Origin: Planctomycetaceae bacterium
GTDB lineage: Bacteria > Planctomycetota > Planctomycetia > Pirellulales > Thermoguttaceae
Reading direction: 5' to 3'
Assembly: GCA_031283825.1 (NCBI GenBank)
Contig: JAITAZ010000008.1
Coordinates: forward strand, 1 to 5,003
DNA: 5,003 nucleotides
Part shown: one piece after another, positions 1-5,003 of the stretch
Numbering within the stretch: the first letter of the stretch is position 1
Layout of the letters: each line of letters opens with the position of its first letter
Notes under the pieces: model-generated
The model's database searches: none
The model's input: only the letters and a program-made list of their open reading frames with translations
Told to the model about the DNA's origin: nothing
Made by a program: the position numbers and the translations under genes

Positions 1-1
1 T

Positions 2-150
2 AAGTCCTGCAAGGACGACACTTGATAACGCAAAAAAATTGTATCTCGTTCTGAATATCAAGTGTCGTCCCTAGCGGGACTTTTAAATGTGTTATTGCCG
101 TTACCGTATGCTAAAGCATACGGTTAATAATGTACTGTCCTTGCAGGACA
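2..150. repeat. REP/BIME-like cluster of GTCC...GGAC palindromes
   Basis: Three related units can be read here. Unit 1 (plus, 4-29) is GTCCTGCAAGGAC followed by GACACTTGATAAC. Unit 2 (minus, 80-54) is GTCCCGCTAGGGAC followed by GACACTTGATATT. Unit 3 (minus, 149-123) is GTCCTGCAAGGAC followed by AGTACATTATTAAC. Each palindrome can fold into a 5-bp stem; in unit 2 the inner T-A pair is replaced by C-G, a compensatory change that suggests the fold matters. Units 1 and 2 face each other, so bases 13-27 pair perfectly with 56-70 (15 bp) and 2-7 pair with 77-82, allowing one long stem-loop. This architecture resembles the extragenic palindromes mobilised by Y1 (RAYT/IS200-like) transposases, but no transposase is visible here. 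The cluster reaches the left edge and may continue beyond it. Confidence 0.7.
103..124. repeat. Perfect 9-bp hairpin within the palindrome cluster
   Basis: ACCGTATGC (103-111) is followed by the loop TAAA (112-115) and GCATACGGT (116-124), a perfect 9-bp stem with a 4-base loop. On the minus strand it directly follows unit 3 of the GTCC...GGAC cluster, so palindrome, short AT-rich linker and hairpin form one composite element. It lies about 100 bases past the prs stop codon. No T-run follows it on either strand, so it is unlikely to be an intrinsic terminator, although it could protect or shorten the 3' end of prs mRNA. Confidence 0.7.
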
Positions 151-179
151 AAGAAAAATAAAATTGTCCAATAAAATTA

Positions 180-198
180 TTCCGCTGAAATATTACAA
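180..198 (+). repeat. Dispersed 19-bp repeat, copy 1
   Basis: TTCCGCTGAAATATTACAA differs at one base from the copy at 1397-1415 (TTCCGCTGATATATTACAA). It lies 29 bases beyond the prs stop codon and is flanked by AT-rich DNA like the other copies. Confidence 0.65.
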
Positions 199-226
199 AA
201 ATTATAATTGAATATTTACGAGTTTT

Positions 227-1192
227 TTAGTAATTTTCTGTCCAGAGTTGCATATCGTTGAATAGTCTGCTTACGGATTCGTGTCTATGGATTCTTCTTA
301 TTGCTTCTCCTAAAATTGGGGCGACGCTTAAAACTTTTAAGTTTTGCAAGACGTCGTCAGGTTGCGGAATGGTGTCAGTTACGGCTAGCGATTCGATTGG
401 CGCGTTACGTATGTTTGTTACGGCATTTCCACAAAAAACTCCGTGCGTTGCGCCAAGATAAATTTGCGTTGCTCCGTTTTTCTTGACAAGATGCGCCGCG
501 CCGCAAATCGAACTAGCCGTACTTATCATGTCGTCAAACAAGACTGCAATTTTTCCTTCGATAGGTCCTCCGATTAGAGCGGCTTGTTCTACATGATTTC
601 CGGTTCTTCTTTTATCTATAATAGCCAAACCTGCACCCAGAGTTTTGGCGTGCGTTGCGGCGCGTTTTATACTTCCTTCGTCAGGACTGACAACAACAAG
701 TTGGTCGTTTGGAAATCCAAGTCGTCTTATGAAGTTATCTAACACTGGTCCGGCAGTAAGATGATCAACGGGAATATCAAAAAAACCTTGAATTTGAGCG
801 GCGTGCAAGTCCATTGATAAAATTCTGTCTGCGCCTGCGCGAGTTAAAAGATTCGCGACTAATTTAGCTGTTATTGGCACTCGTCCTTCGTCTTTTCGGT
901 CTTGTCTTGCATAACCGAAATAAGGAATTACCGCCGTAATCCGAGAAGCACTGGCGCGTTTGAAACTTTCAATTAGTATCAAAAGTTCCATCAGATTATT
1001 ATTCACAGGCGGACAAGTCGGTTGCACGATAAAAATATCTTGACCGCGTACATCTTCGTCTATCTTGACCTGAGTTTCGCCATCGGGAAAATTACCTATC
1101 GTTATCGCGCCTTGAGAAATCCCAAGATAACAACATATCTGCTTCGTAAGCGAGGAATTAGCCCTACCAGAAAATATTTTCAAATCGTTCAT
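227..1192 (-). CDS. prs: Ribose-phosphate pyrophosphokinase (PRPP synthetase)
   Basis: This enzyme transfers the diphosphate of ATP to ribose 5-phosphate, giving PRPP, the cytosolic precursor of purines, pyrimidines, NAD, histidine and tryptophan. The 321-residue product is full length for class I bacterial enzymes (usually about 310-320). Visible landmarks in order are FPDGE (35-39) in the N-terminal domain, the ATP-binding PYFGYARQDRK (90-100), DLHAAQIQGFFDIPVD (128-143), VVSPDEG (167-173), the catalytic flexible-loop KRR (194-196), and the PRPP-binding loop around DDMISTASS (220-228). The N-terminal MNDLKIFSGRAN matches typical family starts, which fixes the start codon. No Shine-Dalgarno precedes it (the preceding bases are AATCTTTCAG). 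Relative to the Escherichia coli enzyme, the PRPP loop has Ser for the third Asp and Ser for a Gly. The gene stands alone: repeat DNA lies on both sides and I see no clear promoter or terminator. Confidence 0.97.
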   Translation of the reverse strand: MNDLKIFSGRANSSLTKQICCYLGISQGAITIGNFPDGETQVKIDEDVRGQDIFIVQPTCPPVNNNLMELLILIESFKRASASRITAVIPYFGYARQDRKDEGRVPITAKLVANLLTRAGADRILSMDLHAAQIQGFFDIPVDHLTAGPVLDNFIRRLGFPNDQLVVVSPDEGSIKRAATHAKTLGAGLAIIDKRRTGNHVEQAALIGGPIEGKIAVLFDDMISTASSICGAAHLVKKNGATQIYLGATHGVFCGNAVTNIRNAPIESLAVTDTIPQPDDVLQNLKVLSVAPILGEAIRRIHRHESVSRLFNDMQLWTENY

Positions 1193-1262
1193 CTGAAAGA
1201 TTAAGTGAATGTACGCAACTCACGCTATCACTTCGGTAATGTAAAATCTATTCATTAAAAAG

Positions 1263-1284
1263 CCGACTGTTCCAACCGAAAATT
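1263..1284 (+). repeat. 22-bp intergenic repeat, copy A
   Basis: The stretch begins CCGACTG and ends AACCGAAAATT, and matches the minus-strand reading of 2195-2216 at 20 of 22 positions (differences at 1270 and 1273, both T/C changes). Similarity continues more loosely for about 20 more bases (AACGCG, an AGC, then TTAAAAT). This copy lies 71 bases upstream of prs, oriented against its transcription. Confidence 0.65.
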
Positions 1285-1340
1285 TAAACGCGAGCTGGTT
1301 AAAATGTAAAATGAATTATGTTTTTAATTTATTGGCACAA

Positions 1341-1359
1341 CTTTAATATATCAGTAGAA
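1341..1359 (-). repeat. Dispersed 19-bp repeat, copy 2 (degenerate)
   Basis: Read on the minus strand this matches the 1397-1415 copy at 15 of 19 positions. It is the inverted partner of that copy, and the two form the stem of the large hairpin at 1344-1412. Confidence 0.55.
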
Positions 1360-1412
1360 TTATTTTTTAAACACAGATAATCCGCGTTTAAAATAATTCC
1401 GCTGATATATTA
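1344..1412. repeat. Large imperfect inverted repeat (MITE-like hairpin)
   Basis: Bases 1344-1354 pair perfectly with 1402-1412 (11 bp). After a two-base irregularity 1357-1364 pair with 1392-1399 (8 bp), and after two bulged T residues 1367-1372 pair with 1386-1391 (6 bp). The loop is about 13 bases. The arms include two opposed copies of the 19-bp dispersed motif. No T-run follows on either strand, so an intrinsic terminator is unlikely; a non-autonomous miniature element or structured intergenic repeat fits better. Confidence 0.6.
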
Positions 1413-1415
1413 CAA
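1397..1415 (+). repeat. Dispersed 19-bp repeat, copy 3
   Basis: TTCCGCTGATATATTACAA, used here as the reference copy. It differs by one base from the copy at 180-198 and by one base from that at 1630-1648, and all three are followed by or embedded in AT-rich DNA. Confidence 0.65.
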
Positions 1416-1526
1416 TCGTTACCAGCAGTGATAATATAAATCCCTGATTCCGATTTTTCAACTACCCATCCTTTCGGCAAGTTTTAAACAAGTTGCAAGG
1501 TTTACGCGAAAGAATAAACATAACGG

Positions 1527-1540
1527 AATATATCAGGGAA
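1527..1540 (-). repeat. Dispersed 19-bp repeat, copy 4 (partial)
   Basis: AATATATCAGGGAA on the plus strand corresponds, with one deleted base, to AATATATCAGCGGAA, the reverse complement of part of the 19-bp motif. It is the weakest copy and could be chance in AT-rich DNA. Confidence 0.35.
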
Positions 1541-1549
1541 ATTTTTTAA

Positions 1550-1585
1550 GGGACAAAAGGAACTTTAGGAACAAAAGGGACGCCG
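1550..1585. repeat. Short tandem repeat with a 9-bp unit
   Basis: Four consecutive 9-base units are visible: GGGACAAAA, GGAACTTTA, GGAACAAAA and GGGACGCCG, sharing the pattern GGRAC plus four or so A-rich bases. Read in frame on the plus strand it would give a Gly-Thr-Lys type repeat, but a stop codon precedes it immediately and another follows soon after, so it is not part of a visible gene. Confidence 0.6.
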
Positions 1586-1629
1586 TTGTTTACGATCAAA
1601 AATTGATGACTCAAAAAACAATACAAATA

Positions 1630-1648
1630 TTCCGCTGATACATTACAA
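1630..1648 (+). repeat. Dispersed 19-bp repeat, copy 5
   Basis: TTCCGCTGATACATTACAA differs from the 1397-1415 copy at a single base. It lies about 50 bases beyond the stop codon of the flavin-type gene, much as copy 1 lies just beyond the prs stop. Confidence 0.65.
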
Positions 1649-1661
1649 AATATGAAACAAT

Positions 1662-1700
1662 CAGAATAATTGTTACGAATAATTTACAAATAATATTCTG
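1662..1700 (-). terminator. Weak AT-rich stem-loop after the flavin-type gene
   Basis: CAGAATA (1662-1668) pairs with TATTCTG (1694-1700), and TTGT (1670-1673) with ACAA (1686-1689), directly adjoining the stop codon of the gene at 1701. On the minus strand the stem is followed by a moderately T-rich stretch, not a clean T-run. It may mark the transcript's 3' end, but the stem is weak. Confidence 0.25.
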
Positions 1701-2099
1701 TTAAAATTCATATTGCACGGGCGGATCGGTGAAACTGTAGATTGTCGCTGTCCAATGTTCAAGACAAAATGAGGCGAAAATTGGATTCGTTGGTTCAATA
1801 TAAATTTCTTTGATAGTCGGATACAACTCTAATATTTTTTTCTTGACATCAATATTATCAATCAATTTGACGTTTCCAGAAACTCGGATCCACTTGGCGA
1901 CTCCGTCAAAGGAGCTAAACTCAACTTTTGGATTTGCGTTTAATTCTTTCCAAAAGTTTTTATTTTTCGCCGTGCAAAACCAAAGAACTCCATTTTCATC
2001 AAACGGAAATAATATTGGTCTAACTTTAGGCGTATTATTATCGCTAGTTGCAAATTGCGTGCTAGGATTTGCTTTTAAAAAATCAATTACTGGTTTCAT
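1701..2099 (-). CDS. Pyridoxamine 5'-phosphate oxidase family split-barrel protein
   Basis: The 132-residue product resembles the short, stand-alone members of the pyridoxamine 5'-phosphate oxidase superfamily, which fold as a flavin (FMN)-binding split beta-barrel, usually dimeric and cytosolic. Recognisable stretches are FATSDNNTPKVRPI (16-29), the strand and helix from FCTAKNKNFW to NPKVEFSS (41-63), WIRVSGNVKL (70-79) and the C-terminal ATIYSF (118-123). Length is usual for this subgroup and much shorter than true PdxH (about 210-220), so a role in vitamin B6 synthesis should not be assumed. Such proteins are generally annotated as flavin oxidoreductases of unknown substrate; flavin binding here is inferred from the family. 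The start is supported by AAGGAG nine bases upstream. The gene is isolated between repeat-containing spacers and probably monocistronic. Confidence 0.88.
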   Translation of the reverse strand: MKPVIDFLKANPSTQFATSDNNTPKVRPILFPFDENGVLWFCTAKNKNFWKELNANPKVEFSSFDGVAKWIRVSGNVKLIDNIDVKKKILELYPTIKEIYIEPTNPIFASFCLEHWTATIYSFTDPPVQYEF

Positions 2100-2108
2100 A
2101 ATTTTTTT

Positions 2109-2114
2109 CTCCTT
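2109..2114 (-). promoter_or_regulatory. Shine-Dalgarno site of the flavin-type gene
   Basis: Minus-strand AAGGAG followed by nine A/T bases and ATG at 2099. It fixes the start codon and contrasts with prs, which has no such site. Confidence 0.75.
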
Positions 2115-2194
2115 ATTTTTATTAGTTTTTTTTGAAATAGAGATTTTAAACTTCTCATTTCATAACAACGATTATTTTAAGCTCTTCGCGCGTT

Positions 2195-2216
2195 AATTTT
2201 CGGTTAGAGCAGTCGG
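2195..2216 (-). repeat. 22-bp intergenic repeat, copy B
   Basis: The minus-strand reading begins CCGACTG and ends AACCGAAAATT, matching 1263-1284 at 20 of 22 positions. Here it lies upstream of the flavin-type gene in the direction of transcription, and 14 of its bases (2203-2216) form one arm of the adjacent hairpin, which copy A lacks. Confidence 0.65.
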
Positions 2217-2253
2217 ATTGCCTGCGTTGGACAGCCGACTTTTACGCTCTAAC
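2203..2253. repeat. Bulged 14-bp stem-loop between genes
   Basis: GTTAGAGC (2203-2210) pairs with GCTCTAAC (2246-2253) and AGTCGG (2211-2216) with CCGACT (2235-2240), with a five-base bulge (TTTAC, 2241-2245) on one side. The 18-base apex may pair further (CTG with CAG). No T-run follows on either strand, so it is not a typical terminator. It lies 50-100 bases past the hydrolase stop and about 100 bases upstream of the flavin-type gene, so it could be a 3'-end stabiliser, an untranslated-region structure or a repeat element. Confidence 0.6.
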
Positions 2254-2292
2254 AATGTCGAGATTCATATTACGAATCGTATTATTTGTTAC

Positions 2293-2315
2293 AAAAAATC
2301 CGAATCAATATCCGG
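2293..2315 (-). terminator. Possible intrinsic terminator overlapping the hydrolase stop codon
   Basis: On the minus strand CCGGA (2315-2311), loop TATTGA, then TTCGG (2304-2300) form a five-pair stem including one G-T wobble, followed by A and six T residues (2298-2293). The TGA stop of the hydrolase lies in the loop. The T-run is good but the stem is short, so the call is tentative. Confidence 0.35.
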
Positions 2316-5003
2316 TAACAATTTGAACGTTGCCGATTATACCGGATTCGTGTAAAGCGCCGTTTGGTCCTCTATGGATTCGTAGTTTTCTTTGATCCTC
2401 TGGTAATTTACGATCTCCAATAATACGATTCGCCCACGTGTTGACAACCTCGATCTCAAGCTCGTTTTTACCAGATTTTAATAACGACGAAATTTCCACT
2501 CTATACGGCGCAGTCCAAACTCCGCCCGCATACTCGCCATTCACCTTTACCTTTGCCATCGCTACAACCTTGTCAAAATCAAGAAATAATTCTCCATCAG
2601 GTTTACTCCTCAACTCAAACGAAGTCTTGTAAATCGCCGTGCCGGAAAAATATTTAATCCGGTCGTCCGAATGCTTCGACCAGTCCGTCAACTTCTCAAA
2701 TGTTACCGGCTCAACAGGTCCGCGTTTGATTTCATCCGACTCAAACTTTACCGTCCACGCCGAATTAATTTCTGTAACAATAATTCGCTCAGGAAAATTT
2801 TGCTCCAAACAATCAGAAGGAAACGCAATAATCTCGCTGTCAAACGCCGAAACTCTTCTTGTCTTGCCCGCATCTTTGTACGTTACCGTCAACGTTTTTC
2901 TAAACGAAACTTTCGGATCGCCAACCAGTTGCAACATATCATTCACCGGAAAACTTCGCGTTCCGCCGTCGATAATTTTTTGTACCGCTTTTGTTGCGTC
3001 CAACGTTGCGGCGGGTTCGTCGAGTTTTCCATAAAGAGCTTTCTCGACGACAATTTTCGGTTTCGCATTAAATCCCTCAACTGACTTAATCGTTGTCGGC
3101 TTTGTTGAATTTTTGTTACGAAAAATAATAAACGCGCTTTCGTTTGGTTCGAATTGAAGCGGCACGGACGTCGTTTTGTCTTTTTCAATTTGCGTGAATG
3201 CCGACAACAAACGATTCTTGCCCGTTACCGGATTCCACAATTCCGGCTGCTTGCCAAAAACGCGAAATGTCGCCGTAGCATAAACGCGATCATCCGATTG
3301 ATTCGTAATAAAATAAATATCCGTCTCGCCGTCTTTTCGATGCGAATATTGAAGCGAATTCGACGTCGCGACAAAATCCGGCGGCAATTTAATTTCGTTG
3401 TCGAAAAATTCTGCAATAGACGTATTGAGAATTTTCTTATTGTCCCAAAGTCTCGCGGAAAAATTTTGAACTCGTTTATCAGCTTCAGGATAATTCTCAA
3501 GCGACGGCGAGCGGACTGGTCGAACCGTTGCAATAATTGGTAATCCGGCTTCGGCGAAACTTACGATTTTCTCAAAAATTTCTGGTCGAATTACGTCTTG
3601 CGGAGGTAAAACCAAAACGCGATACGATGCCCCATGCGGCAGAGTCAATTTTTTGTCGATTACCTTTGCGTCGCGCAAAAGGACTTCGGCGTTAATGTGA
3701 TCGTAATGATAACCCGTCGGCGTTGGCGGCTCTGTGATTCCGCACATTTTCGGCGCGTCTTCTCCGATAAAATACGCGACATCCGAAACATCGAAGCCTT
3801 TTTGTAACAGAAATCCGCATCGTCGAATGTAGTCGGTGAACAGATCGAGTTGCGAGAACCACGTATTTTTACGATTAAATTGAACGTTATACCATTCGTC
3901 GATTCCGGGATAAACGTTGTCGGCGTGTTGCTGAATATATACGTGTAAAATGAAAGCGTTGATCCCTTCCGCAAAAGACCAATCGGCGCGTCGTTTCAAG
4001 TTGTTCGGATGACGCGCGTAGTGTCCGCTGCCACTAGTGAGAGCTTCCGCCCAGACTTTACTCTTGCCGTAAGTGTGAGCGCACGAAGTCGCGCAACGTA
4101 TCTCCGGTTCGCCAATATGATTGTCAGTCCAAAACTCGCCGCCGACTTCGTCTGATTGTCCGCCGTATTGCAAAAATTCTCCGGCGAATCCCCACGAACC
4201 ATAATTTTCAAGCCAGACCGTTAAGCCGTCTTTGTGAGATTTTTCACGCATCGGTTTAACATAATCATAAGCGATTTTGTCTGCAACTAATCGCCGCACG
4301 TCCCAAAGAAATCGACTCGACTTCTCTGGAGAGTCAATCGGATATCCATAATACGACGGCAGATACGGCGTCGGGTCGTAGTTGTAACGTTTTTTGAAAA
4401 TTTCAATAAAGTCGTCTGTGAAATTTTGTCCGCCCTTTTCATAACTGTCGAGAACATTAATTTTGAACGTGCGTCGATCTTCTGCCGGAATGTTTTCGAA
4501 TATTTTTCCCATGAAAGAATCGTAATGATATTCCATCCATTTCGCGCTTAATTTATCGCATTCGAGTCCGCTTCCTCCGGCTGGTGCTGGTGAATTTGTT
4601 GCGCCGGTTGGAGTCATTCCGAGTCGCAAGATTACCCATTCGCCTTCGGGAACGTCCCAAGTTAGGACTCCGTCTTTGTCGAGGCAATTTGATATATTTT
4701 TTACGTTTTCAGGTTTTATACTCAACGAGGAATCCGCCGTTCCGTAATCCCAGATAAAGGCGTCCCAAGGCGGCGCGTAAGAGTTAAACATTTTGCCCAT
4801 TGTTTTCTCGACATATCGATCAACGACCGGCGCGTGAGTTAAATTTATTCCGCGAATTTTCTTTTTATTTCCGTTACGAAAAATAATTTTGTATTCGTCT
4901 GAATTAACTTCAGGAAACGATACCGCAACCGAACCCCAAGGATCAAAACCGCGACTAATATTGGGCGAATCGGTACGGTCGATATTAAATTTTTTAATCG
5001 TTT
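2305..5003 (-). CDS. GH106-like glycoside hydrolase (putative alpha-L-rhamnosidase), 5' end outside window
   Basis: The visible 898 residues look like glycoside hydrolase family 106, inverting, calcium-dependent enzymes that release L-rhamnose from plant or microbial polysaccharides; the substrate here is inferred. Numbering from the internal Met at 4800, visible motifs are DSYEKGGQNFTDDF (118-131), FLWDVRRLVADKI (164-176), LENYG (197-201), GGEFW (220-224) and AEALTS (251-256). Glu121, Glu222 and Glu252 are candidates for the catalytic and calcium-binding carboxylates. A segment beginning VEKALYG (585) and containing GDP (627-629) follows. The C-terminal GH2-like sugar-binding beta-sandwich (about 717-797) includes VKVNG (751-755) and VNTWANRIIGD (786-796). 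The ATG at 4800 is not the start: 67 further codons are open to the right edge, encode family-like sequence such as DRYVEKTMGKM across it, and no Shine-Dalgarno precedes it. Any secretion signal would lie beyond the window. GH106 enzymes often exceed 1,000 residues, so perhaps 100-250 are missing. Confidence 0.88.
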   Translation of the reverse strand, partial: TIKKFNIDRTDSPNISRGFDPWGSVAVSFPEVNSDEYKIIFRNGNKKKIRGINLTHAPVVDRYVEKTMGKMFNSYAPPWDAFIWDYGTADSSLSIKPENVKNISNCLDKDGVLTWDVPEGEWVILRLGMTPTGATNSPAPAGGSGLECDKLSAKWMEYHYDSFMGKIFENIPAEDRRTFKINVLDSYEKGGQNFTDDFIEIFKKRYNYDPTPYLPSYYGYPIDSPEKSSRFLWDVRRLVADKIAYDYVKPMREKSHKDGLTVWLENYGSWGFAGEFLQYGGQSDEVGGEFWTDNHIGEPEIRCATSCAHTYGKSKVWAEALTSGSGHYARHPNNLKRRADWSFAEGINAFILHVYIQQHADNVYPGIDEWYNVQFNRKNTWFSQLDLFTDYIRRCGFLLQKGFDVSDVAYFIGEDAPKMCGITEPPTPTGYHYDHINAEVLLRDAKVIDKKLTLPHGASYRVLVLPPQDVIRPEIFEKIVSFAEAGLPIIATVRPVRSPSLENYPEADKRVQNFSARLWDNKKILNTSIAEFFDNEIKLPPDFVATSNSLQYSHRKDGETDIYFITNQSDDRVYATATFRVFGKQPELWNPVTGKNRLLSAFTQIEKDKTTSVPLQFEPNESAFIIFRNKNSTKPTTIKSVEGFNAKPKIVVEKALYGKLDEPAATLDATKAVQKIIDGGTRSFPVNDMLQLVGDPKVSFRKTLTVTYKDAGKTRRVSAFDSEIIAFPSDCLEQNFPERIIVTEINSAWTVKFESDEIKRGPVEPVTFEKLTDWSKHSDDRIKYFSGTAIYKTSFELRSKPDGELFLDFDKVVAMAKVKVNGEYAGGVWTAPYRVEISSLLKSGKNELEIEVVNTWANRIIGDRKLPEDQRKLRIHRGPNGALHESGIIGNVQIVTGY

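Larger units (their letters stand above)
1193..1700. other. 508-base repeat-rich intergenic region
   Basis: No intact gene is visible on either strand. It holds one arm of a repeat shared with 2195-2216, four copies of the dispersed 19-bp motif (two inverted to form a large hairpin), a short 9-bp tandem repeat, a 31-codon open frame of coding-like composition (minus, 1391-1483), and a weak AT-rich stem-loop next to the stop of the flavin-type gene. The prs promoter should lie within about 1193-1260 on the minus strand, but I cannot pick a convincing -35/-10 pair. Confidence 0.75.

Noticed and set aside
103..150. Intrinsic terminator of prs
   Set aside because: The hairpins at 103-124 and 136-150 are strong, but neither has a T-run on the minus-strand downstream side, and they belong to a repeat cluster.
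1193..1262. Regulatory RNA or riboswitch upstream of prs
   Set aside because: No conserved riboswitch core or strong stem could be identified in this leader.
180..1648. CRISPR array from the repeated 19-bp motif
   Set aside because: Copies are irregularly spaced, occur in both orientations, are shorter than usual repeats and are separated by a gene.
1810..2196. Plus-strand open frame opposite the flavin-type gene
   Set aside because: It is antisense to a recognisable family protein that has a good Shine-Dalgarno, and its phenylalanine-rich composition is explained by the complementary coding strand.
2203..2253. tRNA-like sequence (GGTTAGAGC resembling a D-arm)
   Set aside because: No T-arm consensus, acceptor stem or anticodon stem of the right spacing can be drawn on either strand; the pairing is a single bulged hairpin.
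2943..3543. Arginine-rich open frames in other phases inside the hydrolase gene
   Set aside because: They are low-complexity shadows of the convincing hydrolase frame, with no ribosome binding sites or recognisable motifs.
4798..4800. ATG as the start codon of the large hydrolase
   Set aside because: The frame is open for all 67 codons upstream to the edge, the encoded residues are family-like across this ATG, and there is no Shine-Dalgarno.

Overview
The window comes from a moderately AT-rich bacterial chromosome. Three protein-coding genes all lie on the minus strand, separated by unusually repeat-rich intergenic DNA. From left to right they are a complete ribose-phosphate pyrophosphokinase (prs, 227-1192), a small FMN-type split-barrel protein of the pyridoxamine 5'-phosphate oxidase family (1701-2099), and a very large glycoside hydrolase resembling family GH106 alpha-L-rhamnosidases (2305 to beyond the right edge). 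The gaps (about 508 and 205 bases) and the lack of a shared pathway argue for three separate transcription units rather than an operon.

The organism is hard to name. Prs with a 'VVSPDEGS' flexible-loop region and a 'DDMIST' PRPP motif, no Shine-Dalgarno before prs, a large GH106-like enzyme and abundant short palindromic repeats would suit a polysaccharide-degrading member of the Planctomycetota or the wider PVC group, or possibly the Bacteroidota. This is inference only; no marker in the window settles it.

Region by region: 1-226 holds a cluster of GTCC...GGAC palindromes arranged like REP/BIME elements, a strong 9-bp hairpin and one copy of a dispersed 19-bp motif. 227-1192 is prs. 1193-1700 is non-coding and holds four more (partly degenerate) copies of the 19-bp motif, two of which form a large imperfect hairpin. 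It also has a 9-bp tandem repeat, a repeat shared with 2195-2216, and a short open frame that may be a gene remnant. 1701-2099 is the flavin-type protein, with a clear AAGGAG ribosome binding site. 2100-2304 contains a bulged 14-bp hairpin, which includes most of the second copy of the shared repeat, and a possible terminator overlapping the stop codon of the hydrolase. 2305-5003 is the hydrolase; its true start lies outside the window, because the frame stays open and family-like to base 5003.

I found no evidence of a defence system, CRISPR array, intact transposase or RNA gene. The most unusual content is the three families of intergenic repeats.
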